The notes under the pieces were generated by a model that worked only from the letters and a program-made list of their open reading frames with translations, was not told the origin of the DNA and made no database searches. A stretch of DNA of 64,000 nt from Streptomyces roseus (GTDB lineage Bacteria > Actinomycetota > Actinomycetes > Streptomycetales > Streptomycetaceae). The DNA is taken from NCBI RefSeq assembly GCF_001044425.1, contig NZ_LFML01000131.1:58228-122227 (forward strand). The letters run 5' to 3'. Positions 41,934 through 50,439 of the stretch are shown here, in pieces; the first letter of the stretch is position 1, and each line of letters starts with the position of its first letter. Position numbers and translations under genes: made by a program.

Positions 41934-42893
41934 ATGAAGACCCACTCGCGTGCCCTTCCGCCCGGCCTCCTCATCGTCGGCGCCGTGTGCTGCACGGTGT
42001 TCGCCTGGGCGTCCGCCTTCGTCTCCATCCGCAGTGCCGGAGCCGCCTATTCGCCGGGGGCGCTCGCCCTCGGGAGGCTGCTCGCCGCCTCGCTGGTCCT
42101 CGTGACGATCCTCCTCGTACGCCGCCAGGGCCTGCCCCCGCGCGGCGCCTGGCGCGGCATCCTGCTGTCCGGATTCGTGTGGTTCGGCGGCTACACCGTC
42201 GCGCTGAACTGGGGTGAACGCCTCGTCGACGCCGGCACCGCGTCCCTGCTGGTGAACACCGGGCCGATCCTGATGGCGCTCCTCGCCGCCCGCCTGCTCG
42301 GCGAGGCCCTGCCGCCGCGGCTGCTCACGGGCATGGCCGTCTCCTTCGTCGGCGCCGTCGTCGTCGGCCTGTCGATGTCGTCCGGCGGCGACGGCTCGAC
42401 CTCGGTGCTCGGAGTGGTGCTGTGCCTGCTCGCGGCGGTGGCGTACGCGACGGGCGTCGTCGCGCAGAAGCCCGCGCTGGCCTTCGGGACGCCGCTGCAG
42501 ATCACCGCGTACAGCTGCCTGGCCGGGACCGTGGCGTGCCTGCCGTTCGCCGGGAAGCTGGTGGCCGAGGTTCCGCAGGCCCCGCTCTCCGCGACCCTGA
42601 ACATGGTCTACCTGGGCGTGGTCCCGACCGCCCTCGCCTTCACCACCTGGACCTACGCCCTCGCGCGGATGCCGGCCGGGAAGCTGGGCGCGACGACCTA
42701 CGCCGTCCCGGCCATCGTCGTCCTGCTGAGCTGGATGCTGCTGGGCGAGGTCCCGGCCTGGCTGACCCTGCTGGGCGGTCTGCTGTGCCTGGCCGGCGTG
42801 GCCGTCTCACGCTACCGCCCCCGCGCCCAGGAGGGTTCCGGGCTGCGGGCGGACGGGCCCGCGCCCGGAACCGCGGCGGCGCGCGGGCGGTAG
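41934..42893 (+). CDS. EamA/DMT family transporter
   Basis: A 319-residue permease starting at ATG 41934. Ten hydrophobic segments in two EamA repeats: the first with AWASAFVSIRSAGAAYSPGA (the typical WG/WA[SN]xF entry) and ALNWGERLVDAGTASLLVNT, the second with VVAQKPALAFGTPLQITAYS and VPTALAFTTWTYALARMPAG, then KLGATTYAVPAIVVLLSWML. The drug/metabolite transporter family exports amino acids, nucleobases or drugs. The ArsR neighbour with the shared operator suggests a ligand-induced efflux pump. Convergent with the HAF gene, 10 nt away. Confidence 0.9.
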   Translation: MKTHSRALPPGLLIVGAVCCTVFAWASAFVSIRSAGAAYSPGALALGRLLAASLVLVTILLVRRQGLPPRGAWRGILLSGFVWFGGYTVALNWGERLVDAGTASLLVNTGPILMALLAARLLGEALPPRLLTGMAVSFVGAVVVGLSMSSGGDGSTSVLGVVLCLLAAVAYATGVVAQKPALAFGTPLQITAYSCLAGTVACLPFAGKLVAEVPQAPLSATLNMVYLGVVPTALAFTTWTYALARMPAGKLGATTYAVPAIVVLLSWMLLGEVPAWLTLLGGLLCLAGVAVSRYRPRAQEGSGLRADGPAPGTAAARGR

Positions 42894-42903
42894 CGCGCCT
42901 CCC

Positions 42904-44097
42904 CTACCGCACCGTGCGCGGCACCCAGACCGAGGCGTGGAACGGGCCGTTCGCGGTGGTCGGGTCGGGGGCGGCGAGCGCCGCGCTGCCTGCGATGACG
43001 CCCCGGCTGTTGACCTGTTCCGCGTACGAGTTGAGGCCTCCGAGGGAGGCCAGGTACGTGAGGTCACCGGTGTCGGCGCGGGCGGCGAAGGCGAAGGAGT
43101 TGGGGGCGAAGTTGTCGCCGACCATGACGTTCCCGGAGATCTGCTTGACCTCGGTGACACCGCGCCCGGAGCCTACGACGGCGCTCGCGTGCGTCGTGAG
43201 GTCGAACGAGCTGGCGAGTATGCCGTCGCCGCCGACCACGGTGCTCCCGCTGATCAGCTGCGCGGTCAGGAAGCGGGATCCCAGGTCCGTACGGACGCCG
43301 GTACGGAGGTCGTACGCGTAACCGGTGAGGCGGTTCGCGGTGGTGCGGGACCCGCCCACCCCGGTGGAGCCGCTGATGGCGTTGGCCGTGCTGGAGTTCC
43401 CGCCGAGGGTGCCCAGATCGGTCGTCCTGCGGGTGCGCAGGTTGTACGCGAACCCGTGTGTGGTGGTGGCGGGCGCGTCCGGCAGGGAGGAGCTGCCCAC
43501 GACGATCGCACCGCTGACGGCCGCCGCGGTGCTGACGCCCGACGGGCCGGCGAGGCTGCCGAGATCGGTCATGATCCGGGTGCGCAGGCTGTAGGCGAAC
43601 GCGTGGGTGACCGCGTCGCCCGGGAGCGACGACGTCCCGACCACGGTGTCACCGCTCAGAGCGGTGACACGGCTGCCGCTGCCGCCGAGCGTGCCGATGT
43701 CGACGAGCCGGCGGGTCCGCAGGTCGTAGGCGAAGCCGTGGGTCGGCCCGTCGGCGGAGAGGTCCGACTGCCCGACGACGTGGTCCCCCTCGATGTCGAC
43801 GGCCCGGCTGGAGCCGCCCAGCGTGCCGAGATCGGTCATGGTGTGCCCGCGCACGTCGTACGCGAAGGCGTGCTCGGCGGCGTCGCCGCTCGTCCACGAG
43901 CTCCCGACGACGGTGTCGCCGTCGATGGCGGTCGCCTTGCTGCGGGTCCCGCCCAGGGTGCCGAGGTCCCGCACGGTGTACTGGACGGACCCCGCCGCCG
44001 ACCCGGCGGACGGCGTGTCGGCCCCGTACGCCGGACCGGCGCACGCGGCGAGCAGGCCCGCGCCCGCCAGGATCCAGGCACGTAATCGTCTGCGCAT
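42904..44097 (-). CDS. HAF-repeat lipoprotein, extracellular
   Basis: A 397-residue protein starting at ATG 44097. A signal peptide with lipobox LAAC (residues 16-19) is followed by seven or eight repeats of about 45 residues built on the HAF motif: [HG]FAY-DLRTR-x-TDLGTLGG and a VVGSS strand (for example AFAYDVRGHTMTDLGTLGG, GFAYDLRTRRLVDIGTLGG). Such repeats fold into a beta-propeller-like surface protein. No enzyme is implied. Its role outside the cell is unknown. The last repeat is degenerate (YLASLGGLNS). Confidence 0.85.
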   Translation of the reverse strand: MRRRLRAWILAGAGLLAACAGPAYGADTPSAGSAAGSVQYTVRDLGTLGGTRSKATAIDGDTVVGSSWTSGDAAEHAFAYDVRGHTMTDLGTLGGSSRAVDIEGDHVVGQSDLSADGPTHGFAYDLRTRRLVDIGTLGGSGSRVTALSGDTVVGTSSLPGDAVTHAFAYSLRTRIMTDLGSLAGPSGVSTAAAVSGAIVVGSSSLPDAPATTTHGFAYNLRTRRTTDLGTLGGNSSTANAISGSTGVGGSRTTANRLTGYAYDLRTGVRTDLGSRFLTAQLISGSTVVGGDGILASSFDLTTHASAVVGSGRGVTEVKQISGNVMVGDNFAPNSFAFAARADTGDLTYLASLGGLNSYAEQVNSRGVIAGSAALAAPDPTTANGPFHASVWVPRTVR

Positions 44098-44258
44098 GAT
44101 GCCCCCAAGAAGAGATGGCCGGTGGAACCGGGCACGGCTCGGCGGACGGTGCGCCCTCGCGACGCAGGGGGCCGGCCGTGATGCACGGCCTCAACTTGTA
44201 CGGCAGTTCCGGTCGGGCAGACAGTGGGCGGTCGGCCACAAACGGACGGCGCTGCTTT

Positions 44259-44293
44259 GCGCCCAGCGCCCAGCGCTCAGCGCCTAGCGCCTG
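44259..44293. repeat. Five-unit 7-bp tandem repeat (GCGCCYA)
   Basis: Five 7-bp units with the consensus GCGCC-C/T-A overlap the stop codon of the histidine kinase gene. The unit length is not a multiple of three, so a change in copy number would alter the C-terminal residues (RRPAWPRRR) and stop position. Confidence 0.65.
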
Positions 44294-45684
44294 CGCGGCC
44301 AGGCCGGCCGGCGGCGCGAGATGCGGCGTCCGCGGTCGGAGGGCGCCTGCGGGGCCAGGGCGAACGACACCGTGATGCGGGCCCCTCCCAGGGGTCCGCG
44401 GTCGATGTGCACCGAGCCGCCCGTCGCGGTCGCGGCCCGCCCCGCGATGTCGAGACCCAGCCCGGTGGAACCGGTGCTGCTCCCGCGGGAGAGCGCCAGC
44501 TCCGGTTCGGGGATGCCGGGGCCGCCGTCCTCCACGACCAGTTCCACGGCCTGAGCCGTCCGCACCACCTGGACGCCGAACGGGGTCCCGGACGCGGTGT
44601 GGCGGAAGACGTTGCCGATGAGCGCGTCCACCACGGCGGCGACGTCGTCGTCCGAGAGCCCGACGGCCGAGGGTTCCCGGGTCACGTCGACGGTGCAGGA
44701 CCGGTCCTGCTGCTCGGCCAGGACCGACCAGAAGGCGGTGCGGCGGCGGACCACGTCGGCGCTCTCGCAGCGCGAACCGGCCGCCCCGGCGGGGTCCGGG
44801 GCCGCCGAGGGCTCCGTACCGAGCATGCCCTGGCCCATGGGCCCCACGGCGAGGGGGGTGCGCGCCGCGGCGATGATGGCCCGCAGTTCGGCCTCCAGTT
44901 CACCGACGGCCGCCTCGACCCTGGCCGATTCGGGTGTGCCCGCCATCCGCTCGGACGCGAGGTGCAGGGCGGTGAGCGGGGTGCGCAGCCGGTGCGACAG
45001 ATCGGCGACGAGCTCGCGTTCGACGGCGAGCAGCTCGGTCATCCGGTGCGCCATCGCGTTGAAGGCGACGCCCGCGTCCCGCAGTTCCCTGGGGCCCACG
45101 GGGTCCACGCGGGTGTCCAGATCGCCCTGGCCGAGTGCGCGCGAGGCCTGGGCCAGCTTCTTCGAGGACCTGACGACCTTGGACCCGAGACGGTCCGCCA
45201 CCAGGACGGAGCCGCCGATCAGCGCCACCGCGAGGAAGGACATGACCGCCCACGATTCCTTGACCCCGTGGGTCAGTTCCTCCTCGGGCACGAAATTCTC
45301 GATCACGGCCACCCGGTCTCCGGGGAGTACCACCGGCTGCAGGCATATCCAGCCGTTCGGGATCTCCTGGGAGATGGACTCCCTGCCCTGCTGGGCCCGT
45401 TCGAGCAGCGCGGCGGGTGCCTTGGATTGGCCGAGCGGCGCGGTGTCCGCCGGCAGGTGGATCACCAGCTGCTGGGCCGGGTCCAGACTCGCGGCGGACT
45501 CCCGCAGCGCGGCGGGATCCGTGGTCAGGGTGAGGACGGGGGCCAGTGCGGCGGCGCGCTGTTCGGCCGCGGTGACGGCCTGCGCCTTGACCAGCGACAT
45601 CACCAGCGCGGCCAGCGGTATGAGGAAGGAGAGGGCGACCATGGAGGTCACGGCGAGTGCCACTCCGGCCAGCGAGCGCCTCAA
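44284..45684 (-). CDS. Membrane histidine kinase
   Basis: A 466-residue sensor kinase starting at TTG 45684, which overlaps the restored response-regulator stop (TTGA). TM1 is at about 5-32, an extracytoplasmic sensor at 33-148, TM2 at about 149-168, HAMP at about 170-222, the H-box VADLSHRLRTPLTALHLASE (His near 231), N-box DALIGNVFRHT near 360, G1 DGGPGIP near 391, and GSTGLGLDIAGRAATATGGS near 405. All catalytic motifs are intact. It is the partner of the response regulator just upstream in the same unit and lies beside a thiol-redox operon. The signal is unknown. Confidence 0.9.
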   Translation of the reverse strand: MRRSLAGVALAVTSMVALSFLIPLAALVMSLVKAQAVTAAEQRAAALAPVLTLTTDPAALRESAASLDPAQQLVIHLPADTAPLGQSKAPAALLERAQQGRESISQEIPNGWICLQPVVLPGDRVAVIENFVPEEELTHGVKESWAVMSFLAVALIGGSVLVADRLGSKVVRSSKKLAQASRALGQGDLDTRVDPVGPRELRDAGVAFNAMAHRMTELLAVERELVADLSHRLRTPLTALHLASERMAGTPESARVEAAVGELEAELRAIIAAARTPLAVGPMGQGMLGTEPSAAPDPAGAAGSRCESADVVRRRTAFWSVLAEQQDRSCTVDVTREPSAVGLSDDDVAAVVDALIGNVFRHTASGTPFGVQVVRTAQAVELVVEDGGPGIPEPELALSRGSSTGSTGLGLDIAGRAATATGGSVHIDRGPLGGARITVSFALAPQAPSDRGRRISRRRPAWPRRR

Positions 45685-46420
45685 CGCGGTGCCACCAGTT
45701 TGATGCCGACTCCCCGGACGGTCAGCAGGTAGCGCGGGGCCGCCGCCCGCTCGCCCAGCTTGCGGCGCAGGGACGACAGGTGCACGTCGACGGTCTGTCG
45801 TCGACGTACGGCTCGCGCCAGACCTCGGTCAGCAGACGGCGCTTGGACACCACCTGGCCGGGGTGGCGGGCGAGGAACGCGAGCAGGTCGAACTCCCGCC
45901 GGGTGAGGCGCAGCTCCACGCCGCCCAGGTACGCGGTGCGCGCCCCCGGGTCCACCGCGAGTTCGCCCACGGTGGTGGGGTGCAGCGCGTCCGGCGTCGC
46001 GGCGGCGTGCGCCGCCGGTGCTCCCCGCGTTCCCGCCGCGGGTCCGGTGGAGGGGACGTGGCTGGTGCGCCGCAGGACGGCGGACAGGCGCGCGACGAGC
46101 TGGCCGCCGGAGAACGGTTTGACCAGGTAGTCGTCGGCGCCCGCGTTGAGCAGGCTGATGATCTCCCGCTCGTCGTCGCGGGCGGTGGCCACCAGGACGG
46201 GTACGGAGGAGATGCCGCGGATCATGCGCAGTGCGTCCCCTCCGTCCAGGTCGGGCAGGCCCAGGTCGAGGACCACGGCGTCGAGGGGCGTCTGGGTGAC
46301 CTCCCGCAGGGCTCCGAATCCGTCGGCCGAGCTGCGCACGGCATACCCGTGTTCCGTCAGGACCTCGATCAGTGACTGGCGGATGCTGGGGTCGTCTTCC
46401 ACGACCAGGACGCTGGGCAT
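45681..46420 (-). pseudogene. OmpR-family response regulator with frameshift in DNA-binding domain
   Basis: From ATG 46420 (AAGGTG SD) the receiver domain is intact: VVEDD (acidic pair D9/D10), phospho-acceptor D52 in VLDLGLPDLDGG, and K101 in LVKPFSGG. The winged helix starts normally (ELRLTRREFDLLAFLARHPG, VVSKRRLLTEVWREPYVDD) and then one missing base near 45797 changes the frame, giving a Cys-rich nonsense tail that ends at 45722. In the correct frame the family C-terminus follows (VHLSSLRRKLGE, then RYLLTVRGVGIKLVAPR) to a stop at 45681. As written, the recognition helix is lost. Either the gene is broken or this base is a sequencing error. Confidence 0.85.
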
Positions 46421-46531
46421 GGGGGACACCTTAGGGTCGGCCGGTCGGTTCGCTGCCGGGGGGTGGGCGCGAAGCAGCCGCCGTCCGCCCACGGAGACGG
46501 CGGCTGCTTTGCGGGGCATCGCGGACATGCG

Positions 46532-47119
46532 CTAGCGGGGGCTGAACGTCGCTCCGGTGGCGGTGACGTTCAGGTGCACCGGGTGGCCGGAGACCGGGAT
46601 CGTGCAGCCGTCCTGCGTGCTGCAGCTCGCGTAGCCGAGCAGCACCGTCGCCGCCCCGTCCCCGTTCCCGTTCCCGTGGGCGCGGACGGGCAGGGTGAGG
46701 GTGACCGGGCCGTCCGGGTAGACGGGCACCGGGGCTTCGACGCCGGGCACGGTGATCGACCGTACGTCCGCGGACGCCGCCGGCCTGCCGTCCGCCCGGA
46801 CGGCCCCGCTGACGGTCATGGCCGTCGGTCTGCCCACGCCTTCCACGCCGTCGGCCGGCAGATCGGTGCTGTAGAGGTGGAAGCCCTTGCGCTCGGGCGT
46901 GAAGACCGCCGACAGCGTGCCCGTCGAGCCGTGCCAGCCGGACACCGTGAGGGTGACCGTGACCCCCTGCTCGGTGAAGCTCGTCGTGGCCGCGGCGGGG
47001 CGGGCGTCCCCGGCCTCCCCGGCCCGGTGACCGCCGCAGGCGGCGAGGGCGGCGGAGCAGAGGAGGACGGCCGAGACCCGGGCTGCCCGGGAACCCCGTA
47101 GGTACTGCGCAGCGTTCAT
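46532..47119 (-). CDS. Lipoprotein with DsbD N-terminal-like CX5C domain
   Basis: A 195-residue lipoprotein starting at ATG 47119 (GGAG SD). The lipobox is ALAACGG (Cys at residue 28). The mature part is an immunoglobulin-like beta sandwich and near its end has the pair C-STQDG-C (CX5C) followed by TIPVSGHPVHL. The periplasmic alpha domain of DsbD has the same CX5C arrangement with a following Pro-rich strand. It would accept electrons from a CcdA-type membrane carrier and pass them to extracytoplasmic partners. This fits its place next to ccdA and two thioredoxin-fold genes. Confidence 0.72.
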   Translation of the reverse strand: MNAAQYLRGSRAARVSAVLLCSAALAACGGHRAGEAGDARPAAATTSFTEQGVTVTLTVSGWHGSTGTLSAVFTPERKGFHLYSTDLPADGVEGVGRPTAMTVSGAVRADGRPAASADVRSITVPGVEAPVPVYPDGPVTLTLPVRAHGNGNGDGAATVLLGYASCSTQDGCTIPVSGHPVHLNVTATGATFSPR

Positions 47120-47197
47120 GTGCGTCTCCGCATATCCGTATCGTCTTGTGCTTGGTCTTGGTGGGTCGGGGCGGACGGAGCCACTTCGCGGACGCCC

Positions 47198-47965
47198 CTA
47201 GACGGCCGTGGTGGAATCCGCGCTCCACAGCTGGAGCGCGTACACCAGGTCGCTCCACAGGCCGGTGGCCAGCAGTACGCCGACCAGGACGAGCAGGCCT
47301 CCGCCGGTCCGCAGCACCCATGGATAGTGGCGTTTGACCAGGCCGAAGGCGTCCAGTGCGCGGCGGAAGGCCAGCGCGGCGAGGACGAACGGCAGGCCCA
47401 GCCCGAGGCAGTAGGCGGCCATGAGCAGGGCTCCGCGGGCCGCGCTCGCCTCGGTCCATGCCAGCGCCTGTACGGCGGCCAGCGTCGGGCCGATGCAGGG
47501 GGTCCAGCCCACCGCGAACACCGCACCCAGTACCGGGGCTCCGGCGAGCCCGAGCGCGGGGCGCCGGTGACTGCGGAACTCCCGCTGTGCGAAGCCCGGC
47601 AGGAGCCCCATGAAGGACAGCCCCATCAGTACGGTGAAGCCGCCGATCGCCTGGGAGATCACCTCCTGGTGGGCCAACAGGACGCGGCCGAAGTGCCCGA
47701 ACAGGGCGCCGCCGGAGACGAGGACCGCCGTGAAGCCCAGGACGAACAGCAGGGCTCCCGCCGCCATGCGGCTGCGGTGCCCGCCGCGCGCGTCCGCCAG
47801 GTCGGAGACCGACAGGCTCGTTACGTAGCTGAGATAGCCGGGAACGAGCGGCAGGACGCACGGCGAGAGGAAGGAGACGAGTCCCGCGAGGAGTGCCACG
47901 GGCGCCGCGATCAGAAGGGTTCCGTTGACGAGGGAGGCGGCGTCCGCCCCGGCGGCGAGCGTCAT
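47198..47965 (-). CDS. ccdA: CcdA-type thiol-disulfide electron carrier
   Basis: A 255-residue membrane protein starting at ATG 47965 (AGGAGGGG SD) and overlapping the TlpA stop as ATGA. Six or seven TM segments. The two redox cysteines are in LVSFLSPCVLPLVPGYLSYV (near residue 36) and AVGWTPCIGPTLAAVQAL (near residue 162). The protein carries reducing equivalents from cytoplasmic thioredoxin across the membrane, as in cytochrome c maturation or in DsbD beta domains. No cytochrome c or ResB/CcsA gene is present here, so a disulfide-isomerising or oxidative-repair role is more likely. Confidence 0.93.
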   Translation of the reverse strand: MTLAAGADAASLVNGTLLIAAPVALLAGLVSFLSPCVLPLVPGYLSYVTSLSVSDLADARGGHRSRMAAGALLFVLGFTAVLVSGGALFGHFGRVLLAHQEVISQAIGGFTVLMGLSFMGLLPGFAQREFRSHRRPALGLAGAPVLGAVFAVGWTPCIGPTLAAVQALAWTEASAARGALLMAAYCLGLGLPFVLAALAFRRALDAFGLVKRHYPWVLRTGGGLLVLVGVLLATGLWSDLVYALQLWSADSTTAV

Positions 47966-48576
47966 GACCCCTCCTGAGCAACGTGCGCGAGTACGGGCCG
48001 CAGCTGCTCCTCCGTGACGGCGCCTCCGATACTGACGGCGATGCGTCCGCGGCGGTCGATCACGAGGGTCGCGGGGACCGCCTGCGGGTTGAGCAGCGCG
48101 GGCGGGAAGCGGAGCAGCAGTTCGCCGCTGGGGTCGCGCAGGCTGGGGAAGCTCAGGGCGTGCGCACGTACGAAGGACCGGGCGGCGGCCGGGTCCCGGT
48201 CGCGCGTGTTGATTCCGAGGAACCGGACCCCCTCGGCCCGGGTCCGGCGGCTGAGCCGCTCCAGGTCGTCGGCTTCCGCCCGGCACGGTCCGCACCAGGA
48301 ACCCCAGACGTTGAGGACGACGACGTGGCCCCGAAGCCCTGCGAGGCTGACCGCGTTGCCGTCCAGGTCGTCGCCGGTCAGGACGGGCGCCTCCGGGCGG
48401 GAGCCGGGGGCCAGCACCGCGGCCCCGGCCGCGGTTCCCACTGCCGTGCCCGCCCGCCCGTCCGGTGCGCCGGGTCCGCCGCGATCCGTGGCGAGGCCGG
48501 CGAGGACGAGGGCGGCCGCCACCGCCAGTCCGGCCCCGGCAGGGACGAGGGCGTACCTGCGGACCGTTCGTCTCAT
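47962..48576 (-). CDS. TlpA/ResA-like thioredoxin-fold protein
   Basis: A 204-residue membrane-anchored thioredoxin starting at ATG 48576, overlapping the previous gene as ATGA. A single hydrophobic N-terminal segment (ALVPAGAGLAVAAALVLAGL) anchors it. Domain features are APVLTGDDLDGNAVSLAGLR, VVLNVWGSWCGPCRAEADDL (active site WCGPC near 93), INTRDRDPAAARSFV, and PATLVIDRRGRIAVSIGG (cis-Pro). It reduces disulfides outside the membrane, probably fed by CcdA. Its coupling to ccdA by overlap supports this. Confidence 0.92.
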   Translation of the reverse strand: MRRTVRRYALVPAGAGLAVAAALVLAGLATDRGGPGAPDGRAGTAVGTAAGAAVLAPGSRPEAPVLTGDDLDGNAVSLAGLRGHVVVLNVWGSWCGPCRAEADDLERLSRRTRAEGVRFLGINTRDRDPAAARSFVRAHALSFPSLRDPSGELLLRFPPALLNPQAVPATLVIDRRGRIAVSIGGAVTEEQLRPVLAHVAQEGS

Positions 48577-49343
48577 GACGCCCACTGGCGCAGGAAGGAG
48601 TTGATGCCCTCCGAGGTCAGGGAGGGGTTGCCGGTGACATGGGTGTCGGTGCGTACGGTGCCCGAGGGTGTGACGACGACCAGCACGGGCATCGTGTAGG
48701 TGCCGCCGGACGGGCTGTACTTGCGCAGCAGCGCGGAGTTGGCGGAGCTGTTGCCGCCGATGTCGATCTTGACGAGCTGGTAGGACGTGCCGAGGAGCGC
48801 GGAGGTCTGGGGCTGGCCGAACACCTTGTCGGCGGCCTTGCAGTTGCCGCACCAGTTCGCGCCGAAGTCGAGCAACACCATCCGCCCCTCGGACTTGGCC
48901 GTGCGCAGGGCGGCGTCGATGAGCTTCTGCGCGTCGGCCGAACCGTCGTAGCCGGGGCCGGGTACGGAGGCCGGCTGGGCCGCCGCGGGCGTACGGGACG
49001 CCGTGGCCGGCGCACCGGGGGCGCCGGACCCGGTCCGGGCGGGGGAGGAGGCGGACCGGGGCGTGGCCGACGCGGATGCGGATGCGGAGGCGGTCGCTGT
49101 CGCTGTCGGGGACGGCTCCGGCGACGCAGTGCCCGACTCGGTGGCGGAGAGCTCCGGGGAAGCGGAGGCTGCGGTCGGCGCGGCGGATCCGGCGGGCTCG
49201 GTGGACGGCCCGCAGGCGGCGGTCAGCCCCGCCGCGACCACGACTGCGGCGACCAGCGGCAGCCGCATCCCCCGGGGCGTGCCGGGGCGGGGCGGCTGTG
49301 TACGGCGGTCGGCGCGGACGGGTCGGAGCATGCGAGAACTCAT
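48573..49343 (-). CDS. Thioredoxin-fold lipoprotein with WCGNC active site
   Basis: A 256-residue lipoprotein. I start it at ATG 49343; ATG 49268 is an alternative that still keeps the lipobox LTAAC. A Ser/Ala/Thr/Pro-rich linker of about 80 residues (including an Ala-Ser repeat) spaces the enzyme from the membrane. The C-terminal domain reads RMVLLDFGANWCGNCKAADK, then YQLVKIDIGGNSSANSALLR, YTMPVLVVVTPSG, which is a DsbD gamma/thioredoxin-like fold with WCxxCK. It heads the thiol-redox operon. The WCGNC active site suggests a reductase or isomerase role. Confidence 0.9.
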   Translation of the reverse strand: MSSRMLRPVRADRRTQPPRPGTPRGMRLPLVAAVVVAAGLTAACGPSTEPAGSAAPTAASASPELSATESGTASPEPSPTATATASASASASATPRSASSPARTGSGAPGAPATASRTPAAAQPASVPGPGYDGSADAQKLIDAALRTAKSEGRMVLLDFGANWCGNCKAADKVFGQPQTSALLGTSYQLVKIDIGGNSSANSALLRKYSPSGGTYTMPVLVVVTPSGTVRTDTHVTGNPSLTSEGINSFLRQWAS

Positions 49344-49718
49344 GGCGAAGACACCCCAGGACACGGATCGGAATGCGGAAAGGGCGGGCGCCCTCCGGCT
49401 CGGTGAAGGCGGCGGCCCGACCGATCGCCGGGTCCACGCCCCGGTGCCGAGGGCCGCCCGGCTGAGGTGAGCATAGGACCGCTCCGGGCCGCCGGAACCG
49501 GCTCGGCCCGATCTTGAGGATGCCCTAAGGAACAGCTCAGATTCCGCTTCGCCGAGCGGTCCGCGGGGCGGGAACAAGGTGCGCGATCCGGTCAAAGGGG
49601 GCGGGGGCGGGCCGTGTTGTCCTCGTCGGCCCGCTTGTCCTCGTCGGCGCGCCCGGCGTGGCGGCGTGGCCGGAGCGGCCGCAGTGGCCGACCAGGGGAC
49701 CTCCGTCGCGTTCACGCC
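49344..49718. other. 375-nt intergenic region upstream of the thiol-redox operon
   Basis: No gene is seen. It contains CTTGA-N5-CCCTAAGG at 49513-49530, similar to elements at 51405 and 51488, and a hairpin CCGCT-N6-AGCGG at 49544-49559 that may end the upstream minus-strand gene (stop at 49719). The promoter of the thiol-redox operon must lie here. Confidence 0.5.
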
Positions 49719-50279
49719 TCAGAGGGAGGACTCGCGGACGCTGGCCTTCGCCGAGGGTTCGATCGTCGCCGTCACGACCGAGCGGTGGTCGGCGCTGGTG
49801 AACGTGACCGTCAGGGTGTCGTCCGCGGTCTGCGAGGTGGTGGTCTTGAAACCGCGGTCGGGGACGGCGGAGATCAGGCACACGCCGCGGCTCCCGTACC
49901 GCACGGTGACCTTGCCGCCCTGCGAGGGGACGGTGTACAGGCCCGCTCCGCCCTCCGCGCAGTCCACACCGCCCTTCGGGGCTCCGGTCCGGGGGGCTCC
50001 CGCGGAGGCCTTGGCGGGGGTGGGGGAAGCGGCCGGGGGAGAGGGCCGCTGCGACACCGGGGGAGAGGGGCTCGCGGACGCGCTCGGAGCCGGCGCGCTC
50101 GGCGACGGGGTGGTCGCCTGCCATGCGGGCGGCGTCTCGATGACCGTCGGGGCGGAGCGTGCGACGGGGGGCGTGTGCCGGGTCGAGCCGACGACGAACT
50201 GGACCGTGGCGAGCACGGCGGTCACGCTTGCGGCCGTGCACGACAGCCATATGAGCAGGTAACGCGGGAGTCGGGGCAC
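49719..50279 (-). CDS. Membrane-anchored protein of unknown function
   Basis: A 186-residue protein starting at GTG 50279. CACTAT lies 9 nt upstream, so it may be leaderless. One N-terminal membrane helix (LLIWLSCTAASVTAVLATVQ, residues 8-27), a Pro/Ser/Ala-rich linker to about residue 95, then a small beta domain with two cysteines (VDCAEG and GVCLISAVPD) and a strand-rich end (TADDTLTVTFTSADHRSVVT). I do not recognise the fold. It resembles many Streptomyces wall-spanning proteins. Confidence 0.7.
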   Translation of the reverse strand: MPRLPRYLLIWLSCTAASVTAVLATVQFVVGSTRHTPPVARSAPTVIETPPAWQATTPSPSAPAPSASASPSPPVSQRPSPPAASPTPAKASAGAPRTGAPKGGVDCAEGGAGLYTVPSQGGKVTVRYGSRGVCLISAVPDRGFKTTTSQTADDTLTVTFTSADHRSVVTATIEPSAKASVRESSL

Positions 50280-50439
50280 GGCCCCATAGTGACGGACGCG
50301 CCGAGCGGCCCGGCACCGCCTCCCCTCTCCGGGGAATCCCGGGTTCCGCAGGGCCGGTACGGGCGCCCGCGCGGGCGAACGCCGACGTCCTGCGCACCCG
50401 TGGACGGGTGCGCAGGACGCGGGGCGCCGGGCGGCCCGG

